Assembly: GCF_008329605.1 (NCBI RefSeq)
Contig: NZ_NPKO01000008.1
Coordinates: 1-64,000 of the forward strand
Reading direction: 5' to 3'
DNA from: Mycolicibacterium sp. P9-64
Lineage (GTDB): Bacteria; Actinomycetota; Actinomycetes; Mycobacteriales; Mycobacteriaceae
Length of the DNA stretch: 64,000 nt
The notes beneath the pieces are model-generated. The model was not told the origin of the DNA. It was given only the letters and a program-made list of their open reading frames with translations, and did not search any database. The first letter of the stretch is position 1; each line of letters begins with the position of its first letter. The position numbers and the translations under genes were made by a program. Of the stretch, positions 31,671-40,616 are shown piece after piece.

Positions 31671-32642
31671 TCAGAAACCGATGTCGTGCGCAACGAATCG
31701 CTCGGTCACGTTGCCGCTCAGTGTGTCGTCGTACGGGTCGATGGCCTTGATCGATGCGCCTTCGTCGAGGTCGAGGCCCTTGAGCTGCACCCAGATGGTG
31801 CTGGGGCTGGTGGTGAGCTCGAAGAAGTACGTGCGATTGGTGAGGTCGCAGACCGAGCGGTACTCGGTGTTGTAGACGCCAAAGTCCGCATACGGTGCGC
31901 CGAACGGGACCGAGACATTGCGCATGATCGCCATCACGCCCGCGACGGCCTCGCGCTCGGTGCCCGGTTTCGGCAGCAATGCCGAGTAGTAGGCGGCCCG
32001 TTGGAATCGGTCGACGGGATTGACGTTGCCTGGCAAGGGCATGGCACTGCTGGGTGTCGAAAAATCTTGCGCAGCAAGCAACGTCAGCTGCTCGGCGTAG
32101 GTCGGGTCATTGGTCATCAGGGTGAATTCCCGGCCATGGTGGACGACCAGCTCGCCGCCTGCGAGCTCAAGGACCGCAGAGTCGCCGTCGGCGTCCTCGA
32201 TGGCCAGGTGCACCGTCGCGTCGAATCCGTGCGCACTGACCATCACCAGCTGGATCGTCTCCATGAGGGCGAGTGCCTCGGTCACGGTGGCCGCCTGGTC
32301 GAGGAGGTACTGCGCCCACAGCGCCGTCTGCAACCCGGGGAGATCCGGGTTGCGCGGCCCGACGTCGGTCGACTTCAGGTACAAGGCATGGGCCGCCAGC
32401 CCGCGCTCGTTGAGGCCGTCGACCGTGCCGATGCCGTAGACCGTGGTGACGAGGCTGGCGTAGGTGCTGGTCCAGCGTAGTGGGTTGTCCGGCACCACGA
32501 CCTCGGTCGCCAGGAGACCACCGTCGCGCTGACGGCCCCGCGGGAAGGCCACGATGAGCGGCTGCGTCGACTCGGGCCAGTCCATGCTCCGACCGGTTAG
32601 GACGGCGATGTCATTCGTATTCCACAAGACTCGGGTGCACAT
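31671..32642 (-). CDS. Ntn-hydrolase, choloylglycine hydrolase/linear amidase family
   Basis: 323 residues. ATG 32642 is chosen because it exposes Cys2 (MCTRVLW), the N-terminal nucleophile, after removal of Met. Other family residues: TGRSMDWP (Arg and Asp near positions 18 and 21), GLNERGLAAHALYL, MTNDPTYAEQL and NRTYFFELTTSP. No signal peptide, so cytosolic. Members hydrolyse bile-salt amides, penicillin V or acyl-homoserine lactones; the substrate here is unknown. Confidence 0.9.
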   Translation of the reverse strand: MCTRVLWNTNDIAVLTGRSMDWPESTQPLIVAFPRGRQRDGGLLATEVVVPDNPLRWTSTYASLVTTVYGIGTVDGLNERGLAAHALYLKSTDVGPRNPDLPGLQTALWAQYLLDQAATVTEALALMETIQLVMVSAHGFDATVHLAIEDADGDSAVLELAGGELVVHHGREFTLMTNDPTYAEQLTLLAAQDFSTPSSAMPLPGNVNPVDRFQRAAYYSALLPKPGTEREAVAGVMAIMRNVSVPFGAPYADFGVYNTEYRSVCDLTNRTYFFELTTSPSTIWVQLKGLDLDEGASIKAIDPYDDTLSGNVTERFVAHDIGF

Positions 32643-32698
32643 GGGCGTGTCCTTTCGGGATGTCGGCGCCGTCAGCGTAGCCGTGGTATCAAGACGGC

Positions 32699-33394
32699 GT
32701 GCGCGCGATCGCGGCCTGTGCGGCAGCGGCGCTGTGCGCTGCCTGCGGTCCGTCTGACGCGCCTCACTCCACTGCTGAGTCGCCGCCACCGTCGACACGC
32801 TCATCTGCGATCAATCCCGCGGACGTCGCCCGAGTCCGTGGCGACCTCCCCACCGGCTACGAGATCTCCGACCTCGTCGGTCGCGTCGCGCCGGTGGCGT
32901 TCTGGGGGTTCGGCCCGCAGTGGGTCGCCGACCCGCCGCAATGCGGGGTGCTGTCCGATCCCCCCGTCGACGGCGCCACGATTCGCGGCTGGTCGGGGTC
33001 GGGCCCCGGCGGCATCGTGTACGTGCTCGCCGCGGGTTCCGGAGGGCAGGAGCGGAGCGACCCGGGGAATGTCAGCTCCTCGGTCATCGACCCCGCGCTG
33101 ATCGGGGAGTGCGGCACGTCGACGTTGAGCGCGGGACACACCAGCGGCACGGTGACGATCGTCGATGCGCCCGCCATCGACGCCGCGACGACGCTTGGCC
33201 TGCGCACCGAGACCTCGACAGTCGTCGAGGGTGGCACCGAAACCCATTCCCACGCAGACACGTTCACCGCGCACTTCGACGGCTACGTCACCTACGTGAC
33301 CGTGGTGACCGATCCCGGCTCGTCGGGTCCCGTGCTCGATGCCGGCTTCGCGGCGGCGCTTCTGGTCAAGACAGTGGCCGCGCTGCGCGGCTGA
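32699..33394 (+). CDS. DUF5642-type lipoprotein A
   Basis: 231 residues from GTG 32699. The lipobox ALCAAC ends the signal peptide at Cys16. After a Ser/Pro linker the domain reads DLPTGYEISDLVGRVAPVAF, with cysteines at about 82 and 137 (QCGVL and GECGTS), and ends HFDGYVTYVTVVTDPGSSGP. It is paralogous to the next gene. These mycobacterial lipoproteins share the PknH-sensor-like fold; role unknown. Confidence 0.78.
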   Translation: MRAIAACAAAALCAACGPSDAPHSTAESPPPSTRSSAINPADVARVRGDLPTGYEISDLVGRVAPVAFWGFGPQWVADPPQCGVLSDPPVDGATIRGWSGSGPGGIVYVLAAGSGGQERSDPGNVSSSVIDPALIGECGTSTLSAGHTSGTVTIVDAPAIDAATTLGLRTETSTVVEGGTETHSHADTFTAHFDGYVTYVTVVTDPGSSGPVLDAGFAAALLVKTVAALRG

Positions 33395-33423
33395 GCGCAC
33401 GTGTTGCAGGTAGATTGACGGCG

Positions 33424-34083
33424 ATGCTCAGGACGCTGTTCGCCGTGGCATGCGCCGCTCTGCTGGTCGCCTGCTCCAGCGGCGAACCTACCCCAGCCGA
33501 CGTCCCCGACGACATCTCCCGGGTGATCGACCTAAAGTCGACCTTCGGGCCGGAGTTCAAGGTCACCACCGTCGCGCCGACCGGTATCGACCCGCGCATC
33601 CTTGCGCCGCAGACGCTCCCGCCGGGGGTGAAGTTCGAACCGCCCGACTGCGCGAAGTTCGCGACGGGCCTGGCGCTTCCGGCCGGGCTGAAGGGCAACA
33701 TGGCGGCCACCACGGCCGAGGGCGAGGGCAACCGGTTGATCGCGATCGCGGTCGAGACCTCCGAACCCGTACCGTTGACCGACCCGGGACAGGCCTGCCA
33801 AAAGGTGGAGTTCGCAGGCCCCAGCTCCCGCGGTCTCGTCGAGGTCGCCGAATCACCCGTCATCGATGGCGCGCGCACGCTCGGTACCCACCGCGTCGTG
33901 CAGACCGTGGTCAACGGCAAGCCGGCCAGTGGCGAGCTCTACAACTACGTGGCCAGCTTCGGCAGCATCCTGGTGATCGTGACGGCGAACCCGCTGGTTC
34001 TTCCCAATCAGCCCGTCGCCCCGGTCAACACGCAGAAGGCCCGCGACCTGCTGACCGCGGCGGTGGCTGCGGTGCGCGGCTGA
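33424..34083 (+). CDS. DUF5642-type lipoprotein B
   Basis: 219 residues from ATG 33424, 29 bases after lipoprotein A. Lipobox LLVAC, Cys17. Domain features run parallel with A: a first Cys (PPDCAKFATG), a second (GQACQKVEF), and SFGSILVIVTANP at the end. The pair looks like an old tandem duplication with strong divergence. It ends two bases from the convergent AlkB gene stop. Confidence 0.78.
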   Translation: MLRTLFAVACAALLVACSSGEPTPADVPDDISRVIDLKSTFGPEFKVTTVAPTGIDPRILAPQTLPPGVKFEPPDCAKFATGLALPAGLKGNMAATTAEGEGNRLIAIAVETSEPVPLTDPGQACQKVEFAGPSSRGLVEVAESPVIDGARTLGTHRVVQTVVNGKPASGELYNYVASFGSILVIVTANPLVLPNQPVAPVNTQKARDLLTAAVAAVRG

Positions 34084-34085
34084 GC

Positions 34086-34685
34086 TCAGCGCACGTCGCG
34101 CGGGCGGTACTGGATGCTGATCCGCGGGCCCGTGGGCCTTGCCGTCTTCGGCACCGCATGCTCCCAGGTGCGCTGGCAGGAGCCGCCCATCACCAGTAGG
34201 TCGCCGTGGCCCTGCGGTAACCGCAGAGACCTGCCGCCGCCGCGTGGCCGCATCGCGAAAACCCTTGTTGCGCCGAGCGTGACGATGGCCACCATGGTGT
34301 CCTCGGTCCTGCTGCGGCCGATGTCGTCACCGTGCCAGGCGACGCTGTCGGCGCCGTCGCGGTACAGGCATAGCCCCGCGGTGGTGAACGGTTCGCCGAG
34401 CTCGCCGGCGTAGATGTCGTTGAGGCGGACGCGCAGTTTGGCGATGGCGGGGTGCGGTGCTGGCTCGGAGGTGAGGTCGTGGAAGCTGACCAGCCGCGGT
34501 ACGTCGAGCACGCGGTCATACATCTGTCTGCGCTCGGCGCGCCATGGGATCGTCGCCTCGAGTTCGTCGAACAACGTGACCTGGTCGGTCAGCCACCCCG
34601 ACCGCACGTCGATCCACGCCCCGTCACCCAGGGAGCGTCGTTCGGCATGGTCGAAAAGCGACCCTTGAACCGTCAAGGACACCAC
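34086..34685 (-). CDS. AlkB-type 2OG-Fe(II) DNA/RNA demethylase
   Basis: 199 residues from ATG 34685. Iron ligands are visible: WHGDD (HxD) and WEHAVPK (second His); GPRISIQYRPR carries the two Arg that bind 2-oxoglutarate. YRDGADSVAWH is the family signature. AlkB oxidatively removes 1-methyladenine and 3-methylcytosine lesions. It is 27 bases downstream of soxR on the same strand, so both may be transcribed together from the SoxR-box region. Confidence 0.9.
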   Translation of the reverse strand: MVSLTVQGSLFDHAERRSLGDGAWIDVRSGWLTDQVTLFDELEATIPWRAERRQMYDRVLDVPRLVSFHDLTSEPAPHPAIAKLRVRLNDIYAGELGEPFTTAGLCLYRDGADSVAWHGDDIGRSRTEDTMVAIVTLGATRVFAMRPRGGGRSLRLPQGHGDLLVMGGSCQRTWEHAVPKTARPTGPRISIQYRPRDVR

Positions 34686-34712
34686 CGAATGCTATCGCAC
34701 AGGCGTTCGAAT

Positions 34713-35144
34713 TCATAGGTTGGCGGCACCGGGGCCGTGCTCGGCCATGATGTCGCCGGGGTTGGCCAGCTGGCACGTCTTCAGGCTCAGGCAGCCGCAG
34801 CCGATGCATCCGGCGAGGTTGTCGCGCAATCGCTGCAGGTGCATGATCCGCTCGTCGATGTCCTCGCGCCAGCCGGCCGACAGCCGCGCCCAGTCCTTGC
34901 TCGTCGGAACCCGGTTCGTCGGAAGCGTGGACAACGCGTCCCTGATCCGCGCCAAGGGAATGCCGAGGCGCTGCGACATGCGGATGAACGCCACCCGGCG
35001 CAGCGTTTCGCGAGGGTAGCGGCGTTGATTGCCCGACGTGCGCCTGCTGTGGATGAGGCCTTCACGTTCGTAGAAGTGCAGCGCGGACACCGCAACGCCG
35101 GAGCGGTGTGCCATCTCGCCGGGCGTCAATTCGGCCAACTCCAT
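34713..35144 (-). CDS. soxR: Redox-sensing MerR-family regulator SoxR
   Basis: 143 residues from ATG 35144. MerR helix-turn-helix (EMAHRSGVAVSALHFYEREG), dimerisation helix (WREDIDERIMHLQRLRDNL) and the [2Fe-2S] cluster motif CIGCGCLSLKTC with Cys113, 116, 118 and 124. Oxidation by redox-cycling compounds activates it. In actinobacteria SoxR usually controls a few enzymes and exporters, not SoxS. A near-perfect SoxR box lies directly in front, shared with arcA. Confidence 0.95.
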   Translation of the reverse strand: MELAELTPGEMAHRSGVAVSALHFYEREGLIHSRRTSGNQRRYPRETLRRVAFIRMSQRLGIPLARIRDALSTLPTNRVPTSKDWARLSAGWREDIDERIMHLQRLRDNLAGCIGCGCLSLKTCQLANPGDIMAEHGPGAANL

Positions 35145-35146
35145 GA

Positions 35147-35164
35147 CCTCAACCGTAGTTGAGG
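35147..35164. promoter_or_regulatory. SoxR box
   Basis: CCTCAAC (35147-35153), CGTA, GTTGAGG (35158-35164), a perfect 18-base dyad matching the CCTCAA...TTGAGG core of SoxR sites. It abuts the soxR start codon and is 28 bases upstream of the arcA ATG, so it can serve both genes. Confidence 0.88.
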
Positions 35165-35191
35165 TGGCTGATTGGCGTTACGGTGCTAGGC

Positions 35192-36397
35192 ATGACGGAC
35201 ACGGCGCTGGGCTCCAACTCCGAGGTGGGCACGCTGCGGGTGGTGATCCTGCACCGTCCAGGTCCGGAACTTCAGCGCCTCACGCCGCAGAACAATGACT
35301 CGCTGCTGTTCGACGGTCTGCCCTGGGTGGCCCGGGCGCAGGAGGAGCACGACGCGTTCGCTGGCCTGCTGCGCTCCCGCGGTGTCGAGGTGCTGCTGCT
35401 GTCGGACCTGCTCACCGAGGCGTTGAACAGCGGCGCGGCCAGGATGCACGGGATCTCGGCGGCCGTGGATGCGCGGCGCCTTGGTTTGCCTCTCGCGCAG
35501 GAGCTTTCGGTCTATCTGCGAACTCTGGACGCCGCGCCGTTGGCCCGGGTCCTGATGGCGGGCATGACGTTCAACGAGCTGCCGTTCGGCGAGAGCGAAC
35601 TGTCGTTGGTGCGCCGGATGCATCACGGAGCGGACTTCGTCATCGATCCGCTGCCCAACTTGCTGTTCACCCGCGACTCGTCGTTCTGGATCGGGTCACG
35701 CGTGGCAATCACGTCGCTCGCCCTGCCCGCACGGATCCGCGAGACGTCGCTGACCGACCTGATCTATGCCCACCACCCGCGCTTCCGGGGCGTCCGGCGG
35801 GCCTACGAGTCGCGCTCTGCGCCGGTCGAGGGCGGCGACGTGCTGCTGCTCGCTCCGGGTGTGGTGGCCGTCGGGGTGGGGGAGCGGACCACGCCAGCGG
35901 GTGCGGAAGCGTTGGCCCGCAGCCTGTTCGACGACGAACTCGCCCATACCGTGCTGGCCGTGCCGATCGCCCAGAAACGCGCGCAGATGCACCTCGACAC
36001 CGTCTGCACGATGGTCGACACCGACGCGGTCGTGATGTACCCGAACATCGTCGACTCGTTGTCGGCGTTCACGATTCGCCGTTCCTCCGGTGGCGTGACC
36101 ATCGACCGCGCGGCCCCCTTCGTGGAGGCCGCGGCGGACGCGATGGGGATCGGCAAGCTCAGGGTCATCGATACCGGCCTGGACCCCGTCACCGCCGAGC
36201 GTGAGCAATGGGATGACGGCAACAACACGCTGGCCCTGGCACCGGGTGTGGTGGTGGCCTATGAACGCAACTCGGAGACCAATGCGCGCCTGGAGGATTC
36301 GGGTATCGAGGTGCTGCGGATCGCGGCATCGGAGTTGGGTACCGGACGTGGCGGGCCACGCTGCATGTCGTGCCCCGTAGCCCGCGACCCGCTGTAG
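35192..36397 (+). CDS. arcA: Arginine deiminase
   Basis: 401 residues from ATG 35192. Guanidino-modifying-enzyme motifs: LLFDGLPWVARAQEEHDAF, NLLFTRDSSFWI, EGGDVLLL, MHLDTVCTMVD (His) and the C-terminal GPRCMSCPV with catalytic Cys391. It hydrolyses arginine to citrulline and ammonia. No arcB or arcC is nearby, so it may serve acid or redox defence or arginine catabolism rather than ATP formation. A SoxR box between it and soxR suggests redox control. The stop is followed in frame by an lrp remnant. Confidence 0.94.
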   Translation: MTDTALGSNSEVGTLRVVILHRPGPELQRLTPQNNDSLLFDGLPWVARAQEEHDAFAGLLRSRGVEVLLLSDLLTEALNSGAARMHGISAAVDARRLGLPLAQELSVYLRTLDAAPLARVLMAGMTFNELPFGESELSLVRRMHHGADFVIDPLPNLLFTRDSSFWIGSRVAITSLALPARIRETSLTDLIYAHHPRFRGVRRAYESRSAPVEGGDVLLLAPGVVAVGVGERTTPAGAEALARSLFDDELAHTVLAVPIAQKRAQMHLDTVCTMVDTDAVVMYPNIVDSLSAFTIRRSSGGVTIDRAAPFVEAAADAMGIGKLRVIDTGLDPVTAEREQWDDGNNTLALAPGVVVAYERNSETNARLEDSGIEVLRIAASELGTGRGGPRCMSCPVARDPL

Positions 36398-36400
36398 ACC

Positions 36401-36700
36401 CGTGGTCGGGCAACTGCCGACGCCGACGGCCTCGACAGGGCGATCATCGACCAGCTGAGGATCGACGGGCGTCGCGGTTTCGGCGACGTCGTTCGGATCG
36501 GCGAGCTGGCGGTGCACCTCGCGATTCGCGTGCGCGGAGTCCCGGTGGCGATGGTGGCTCGGCAATTGGCGCAGATGCCCGAGATCAAATACGTAGGTTC
36601 GTGCTCGGGCCCATACGATCTGATCACCGATGCGGAATGCTCCGACCTGCAACATCTGAGTGAGCTGCTCACCGATCGGGTCCGGCCCGCCGTCACTGAG
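36401..36700 (+). pseudogene. Lrp/AsnC regulator remnant
   Basis: Open in the arcA frame but with no start codon. LDRAIIDQLRIDGRRGFGDV is the N-terminal helix of an Lrp/AsnC helix-turn-helix; it jumps directly to RVRGVPVAMVARQLAQMPEI, KYVGSCSGPYDLITDAECSD and LQHLSELLTDRVRPAV, the RAM ligand domain. The recognition helix and linker are deleted and the last strand is cut where potB sequence begins on the other strand. Not expected to work. Confidence 0.8.
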
Positions 36701-37090
36701 CAGGTTGATCCACGCGAACGTCCGAACCAGGAAGTCGGTCCAGAACGGCACGATGATCAGCAGCAGGATCAAGGCCTGCCTACGTGCCGGGCGGACACGA
36801 TGTAACTCGCGGTGAAGTATCCGACCACCAGGCAGAACACGGTGTTGATTCCTGCGACGGTCAGGCTGTAGGCAAGCACCTTCAGGTACACCGGGTCGGC
36901 CAGTCCGCGGTAGTTGTCCAGCGTGAACCCGCCGACGATCCCGCCGTGGGTGTCGGCGATCGCAAAGCTGTTCCTGATCGCCAATGCGGTTGGAATGACG
37001 GCGATTAGGAGGAGTGTCAGGACGGCTGGCGACAGCAGCGCGAGCCCGGTCCGTTGACGGGTCCGGCGTACATCGGGCGGCGGCGGTCGA
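36693..37090 (-). pseudogene. Polyamine ABC transporter permease (PotB-like) remnant
   Basis: Minus-strand pieces of a PotB/PotH permease. From about 37075 down: GLALLSPAVLTLLLIAVIPT, then ADTHGGIVGGFTLDNYRGLA and SLTVAGINTVFCLVVGYFTA. A frameshift near 36780 is followed by ALILLLIIVPFWTDFLVRTF and AWINLLS. The protein then stops against lrp sequence, losing the permease EAA half. Start and C-terminus are missing. The other pot genes are absent here. Confidence 0.8.
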
Positions 37091-37252
37091 CGTCGGTGGG
37101 TCGGCCGTGTTGTGTAAAACGAAGGTGCATAGCATGGGACACCGACATTTTGGGCCTTCGGCGTCGGTGGTCGGCGAAGTTGTGCACAGTCTGCGTTTCA
37201 TCCACAGGCCGAGGTCTCCGGGTGGCTGGATGTCGGGGTGTGTCAGGGGTGA

Positions 37253-38974
37253 ATGTCGGGGCCCGCGAGCACGATTGCAGGCGTGGTCGAGGAACTGGCC
37301 CAGGGCGATGACCTGGCACATGTCGATGATGCGGCGTTGGTTGATGCCGTGGCCGGCTGGACGCGTGCTGCGGCCACCGTGGCCCATCACCGGATGGCCG
37401 CCATCGCCGAACTCACCCACCGCCGCTGCACCTCCGAGCAGGCCGTGCAGCGTGAGCTGTGGGCCTGCGATGGCTGGGACAGCGCGGCCGCTGAGATCGC
37501 CGCCGCCAGCGGGATCAGCCCCCGCACCGCGTCCACGCAGATGTGCCAAGCCCTGGCGTTGCGCCACCGGCTACCCCAGATCGCGAAACTGGTCGCCGAC
37601 GGCACCCTGGCTGCTCCGCTGGCGCACACGATGAGTTGGCGGACCCGACTGATCGAGGACCCCGACATCATGGCGGCGGTGGATGCCGACCTCGCCGCCA
37701 TCGCCGGATCGTTGGGCCCGTTGTCGGTGACCAAGGTGGAAAACGCCATCGACGCCGCGATCCTGATCCACGACCCCGCCGCGGTCCTGCGCTTCCACAC
37801 CGCCGCCAAGAGTTGCGACGTGAAGTTCGGTGACGCCGATGACACCACCGGCACCACCTCCATGTGGGCGCGGTTGAGCGTCGCCGACGCCGAACTCGTC
37901 GCGCGTCGCCTGACCCAACTCACCGCCAATCCCTGCCCGCATGATCCCCGCAGCATCGGCGAGCGCCGCTCCGCCGCCCTCGGGGTGATCAGCGCCGGGG
38001 GCACCCACCTGCCCTGCACCTGCGGGCGCCCCGACTGCACCGCGTCGGGACCCGATGCCCGCGCCGAGGCCATCGTCATCCACATCCTCACCGACCACCA
38101 CCCCCACCCCGGAGCAACTACCGAAACGACTCCCGACCCGGGACCACCACCGCCCGACCCGGGACCGGGGCCCATACCCGAACCCGGACTCCCACCAGGA
38201 CCACCGCCCGACCCGGGGCCAAATACCGGACCGACACCCGACGGGCCACCGGCTGGATCGGAGCACGGGACAGGTGCGGAGCCAGCAGCCGACTTCGACC
38301 CCGAACCCGAACCCGTGTCCGAGCCGTCAGACCGTAAGCCACACCCCGAACACCGCTGCCCTGCTTCGGGATTGGCGGTGATCGCCGGCGGCGGCATCGT
38401 GCCCACCCCGCTCCTGGCCGAACTCATCGCCCTCGGCGCCCCCGTACGCCGGATACCCACCGCGGCCGAGTTGTGCGCCGAACCGCACTACCGACCCTCG
38501 ACCCGATTGCAGCGCTTCGTCCGCAACCGCGACCAAACCTGCACCTTCCCCGGCTGCGACCGGGCCGCCGAACGCTGCGACCTCGACCACAGCACACCGC
38601 ACGGACCGGGCGGACTGACCCACCCCGGCAACCTCAAAAGCCTCTGCCGAAAACACCACCTGCTCAAGACATTCTGGATCGGCCCAACCGGATGGACCGA
38701 CCAGCAGCTCGGTGACGGCACCATCGTGTGGATCAGCCCCACCGGCCACCGCTACACCCGACCACCCGGCGCCAGACTGCACTTCCCCCATTGGGACACC
38801 ACCACACCGCTGCCCCCGGGCACCGTCACACCTCAAGCGGCCACCGGCACGCCCGAGCGTGGCCTCATCATGCCCACCCGCACGACCACCCGCGCCCAAC
38901 AGACCGCCCAACGACGCCGCGCCGAACGCCAACGCAACCAACACGCCATCGACGAAGACCCACCACCGTTCTGA
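37253..38974 (+). CDS. 13E12-family HNH endonuclease (DUF222)
   Basis: 573 residues from ATG 37253. N-terminal DUF222 helical domain (about 1-240: AHHRMAAIAELTHRR, AAAEIAAASGISPRTAS). A Pro/Gly-rich linker (about 275-355) follows. The C-terminal HNH domain has zinc cysteines in CTFPGCDRAAERCDLDHSTP, then HPGNLKSLCRKHHLLKT. This is the mycobacterial REP13E12 family, present in many copies per genome and used by phages such as phiRv1 as attachment sites. It lies directly beside the broken potB. Whether it is an active nuclease is unknown. Confidence 0.92.
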   Translation: MSGPASTIAGVVEELAQGDDLAHVDDAALVDAVAGWTRAAATVAHHRMAAIAELTHRRCTSEQAVQRELWACDGWDSAAAEIAAASGISPRTASTQMCQALALRHRLPQIAKLVADGTLAAPLAHTMSWRTRLIEDPDIMAAVDADLAAIAGSLGPLSVTKVENAIDAAILIHDPAAVLRFHTAAKSCDVKFGDADDTTGTTSMWARLSVADAELVARRLTQLTANPCPHDPRSIGERRSAALGVISAGGTHLPCTCGRPDCTASGPDARAEAIVIHILTDHHPHPGATTETTPDPGPPPPDPGPGPIPEPGLPPGPPPDPGPNTGPTPDGPPAGSEHGTGAEPAADFDPEPEPVSEPSDRKPHPEHRCPASGLAVIAGGGIVPTPLLAELIALGAPVRRIPTAAELCAEPHYRPSTRLQRFVRNRDQTCTFPGCDRAAERCDLDHSTPHGPGGLTHPGNLKSLCRKHHLLKTFWIGPTGWTDQQLGDGTIVWISPTGHRYTRPPGARLHFPHWDTTTPLPPGTVTPQAATGTPERGLIMPTRTTTRAQQTAQRRRAERQRNQHAIDEDPPPF

Positions 38975-39026
38975 CCAACCGGCATCAGTTCGATAGGCGT
39001 GCGCCTGAACCAGCGACTCAGGTCAA

Positions 39027-40592
39027 CTACCGCCAGCTGGGCAGCCAGATCTGCATGTCCCAGGTGGTCTGCGAAATGGGCAGCCCGGTGAGGATCGGGT
39101 ACATCCACGCGAAGTTCGTAATGACAACGGCCACATACAGACACACGACGAGCAGCCCGAGCGTGTGTCGTTCGGCGCTCTGGCGTGGCGCGTAGAGGAT
39201 GTCGCCGAGGATCAACGCGATCGCCATCACCAGGAACGGTGCCATCGGCGTGGCGTAGAAGAAGTACATCTGCCGGTCGATGTCGGCGAACCACGGCAGG
39301 AACCCCGCGCTGTACCCCACCAGCACGACGGCGTAGCGCCAGTCGCGCCGCACGAACGCCCGCCACACCGCCCAGGCCAGCACCGGCACCGCGAGGAACC
39401 ACATCGCCGGCGTACCGACGAGCATGACGGCCTTGACGCAGGACTGCGCGCCGCACCCGGCGATGTTGTCCTGGTCGATCGCGTACAGTACCGGCCGCAA
39501 CGACATCGGCCACGTCCACGGCTTCGATTCCCACGGATGGTGGTTGCCCGCGGCGTTCGTCAACTCGGAGTGGAACTTGTAGACCGAGTACGTGTAGTGC
39601 CACAGCGATCGCAGCGCGTCGGGCATCAGCCCGCCCTCGCCGATCGTCTGCCCTTCCTCGTGCCGGTTGGTCGCGGTCTCCGAGGCGAACCACGGACCGT
39701 AGGACGCCAGGTACACGCCGAATGGGATCAGCCCGATCACGTACAGCGACGGCCCGAAGTCGCGGCGCAGCGTGCCAAGCCATGGCCGCGGCACCCGGTA
39801 CTGACGACGCGCCGCCACGTCGAACGCCAGCGTCATCGCGCCGAAGAACACCATGAAGTACAGGCCCGACCACTTCGTCGCGAACGCCAGCCCCAGCAGC
39901 ACACCCGCGCCGAACCGCCACCACCTCACCCCGAGGCGTGGCCCCCACGGGGTCTCGCCGATGCGGCCCTCGAGCAGCGCGACGTGCATCCGCTCGCGCA
40001 TCTGGTCGCGGTCGACGATCAGCGCACCGAACGCCGCCACCACGAACACGACGAGGAAGACGTCCAACAGCGCCGTGCGCGACGAGACGAAGCTGACGCC
40101 GTCGGCGACGATCAGCAGCCCCGCGATGCCGCCGATCAGCGTGGAGCGGGTGATGCGGCGGACGATGCGCGCGACGAGCAGCACGATGATCACGCCGCAC
40201 ACCGCGCCGCTGAACCGCCAGCCAAGCCCGTTGTAGCCGAAGATCGCCTCGCCGATGGCGATCAGCTGCTTGCCGACCGGTGGGTGCACCACCAACCCGT
40301 AACCGGGGTTGTCTTCGACGCCGTGGTTGCCAAGCATCTGCCAGGCCTGCGGCGCGTAGTGCTTCTCGTCGAAGATCGGCGTCTTGCCGTCGGTGGGGGA
40401 GCCGAGGTTCAGGAAGCGCGTCAACGCCGCCAGCGCAGTGATGACGGCCGTCATGGCCCAGCCCTGCAACCGGTCCATCGGCCCGAAATCGGGGGCCGGA
40501 ATCAGTGATGCGGGGCTGATCACCGGGACCGCGCGCGGGGCGTCGTCTACGTCGGGGACACCGGCGGCATCCGAGACTGGCGGGGCGGTCAC
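39027..40592 (-). CDS. pmt: Protein O-mannosyltransferase (Pmt)
   Basis: 521 residues from GTG 40592; a longer upstream frame exists but overlaps rsmI. About 11 membrane helices. Catalytic region LTRFLNLGSPTDGKTPIFDE with the Asp-Glu (DE) of the first loop, then KHYAPQAWQML, VHPPVGKQLIAIGEAIFGYN, and IADGVSFVSSRTALLDVFLV-type helices. This is Rv1002c, which transfers mannose from polyprenyl-phosphomannose to exported proteins together with Sec. It is divergent from rsmI with 24 bases between starts. Confidence 0.95.
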   Translation of the reverse strand: MTAPPVSDAAGVPDVDDAPRAVPVISPASLIPAPDFGPMDRLQGWAMTAVITALAALTRFLNLGSPTDGKTPIFDEKHYAPQAWQMLGNHGVEDNPGYGLVVHPPVGKQLIAIGEAIFGYNGLGWRFSGAVCGVIIVLLVARIVRRITRSTLIGGIAGLLIVADGVSFVSSRTALLDVFLVVFVVAAFGALIVDRDQMRERMHVALLEGRIGETPWGPRLGVRWWRFGAGVLLGLAFATKWSGLYFMVFFGAMTLAFDVAARRQYRVPRPWLGTLRRDFGPSLYVIGLIPFGVYLASYGPWFASETATNRHEEGQTIGEGGLMPDALRSLWHYTYSVYKFHSELTNAAGNHHPWESKPWTWPMSLRPVLYAIDQDNIAGCGAQSCVKAVMLVGTPAMWFLAVPVLAWAVWRAFVRRDWRYAVVLVGYSAGFLPWFADIDRQMYFFYATPMAPFLVMAIALILGDILYAPRQSAERHTLGLLVVCLYVAVVITNFAWMYPILTGLPISQTTWDMQIWLPSWR

Positions 40593-40616
40593 ACGAGCGA
40601 TCGTAGGCTGTGCACT

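Noticed and set aside
36401..36700. Functional Lrp regulator fused to arcA by stop readthrough
   Set aside because: The frame matches arcA but the helix-turn-helix is deleted and the C-terminus is replaced by antisense potB, so a working protein is unlikely.
35696..37567. A 623-codon minus-strand frame spanning arcA and the pseudogene region
   Set aside because: Most of it is antisense to arcA with low-complexity Arg/His content; only the piece at 36693-36780 is meaningful, as part of the potB remnant.
37253..38974. Insertion sequence transposase
   Set aside because: The protein is a DUF222/HNH 13E12 family member; no terminal inverted repeats or target duplication were found by eye.
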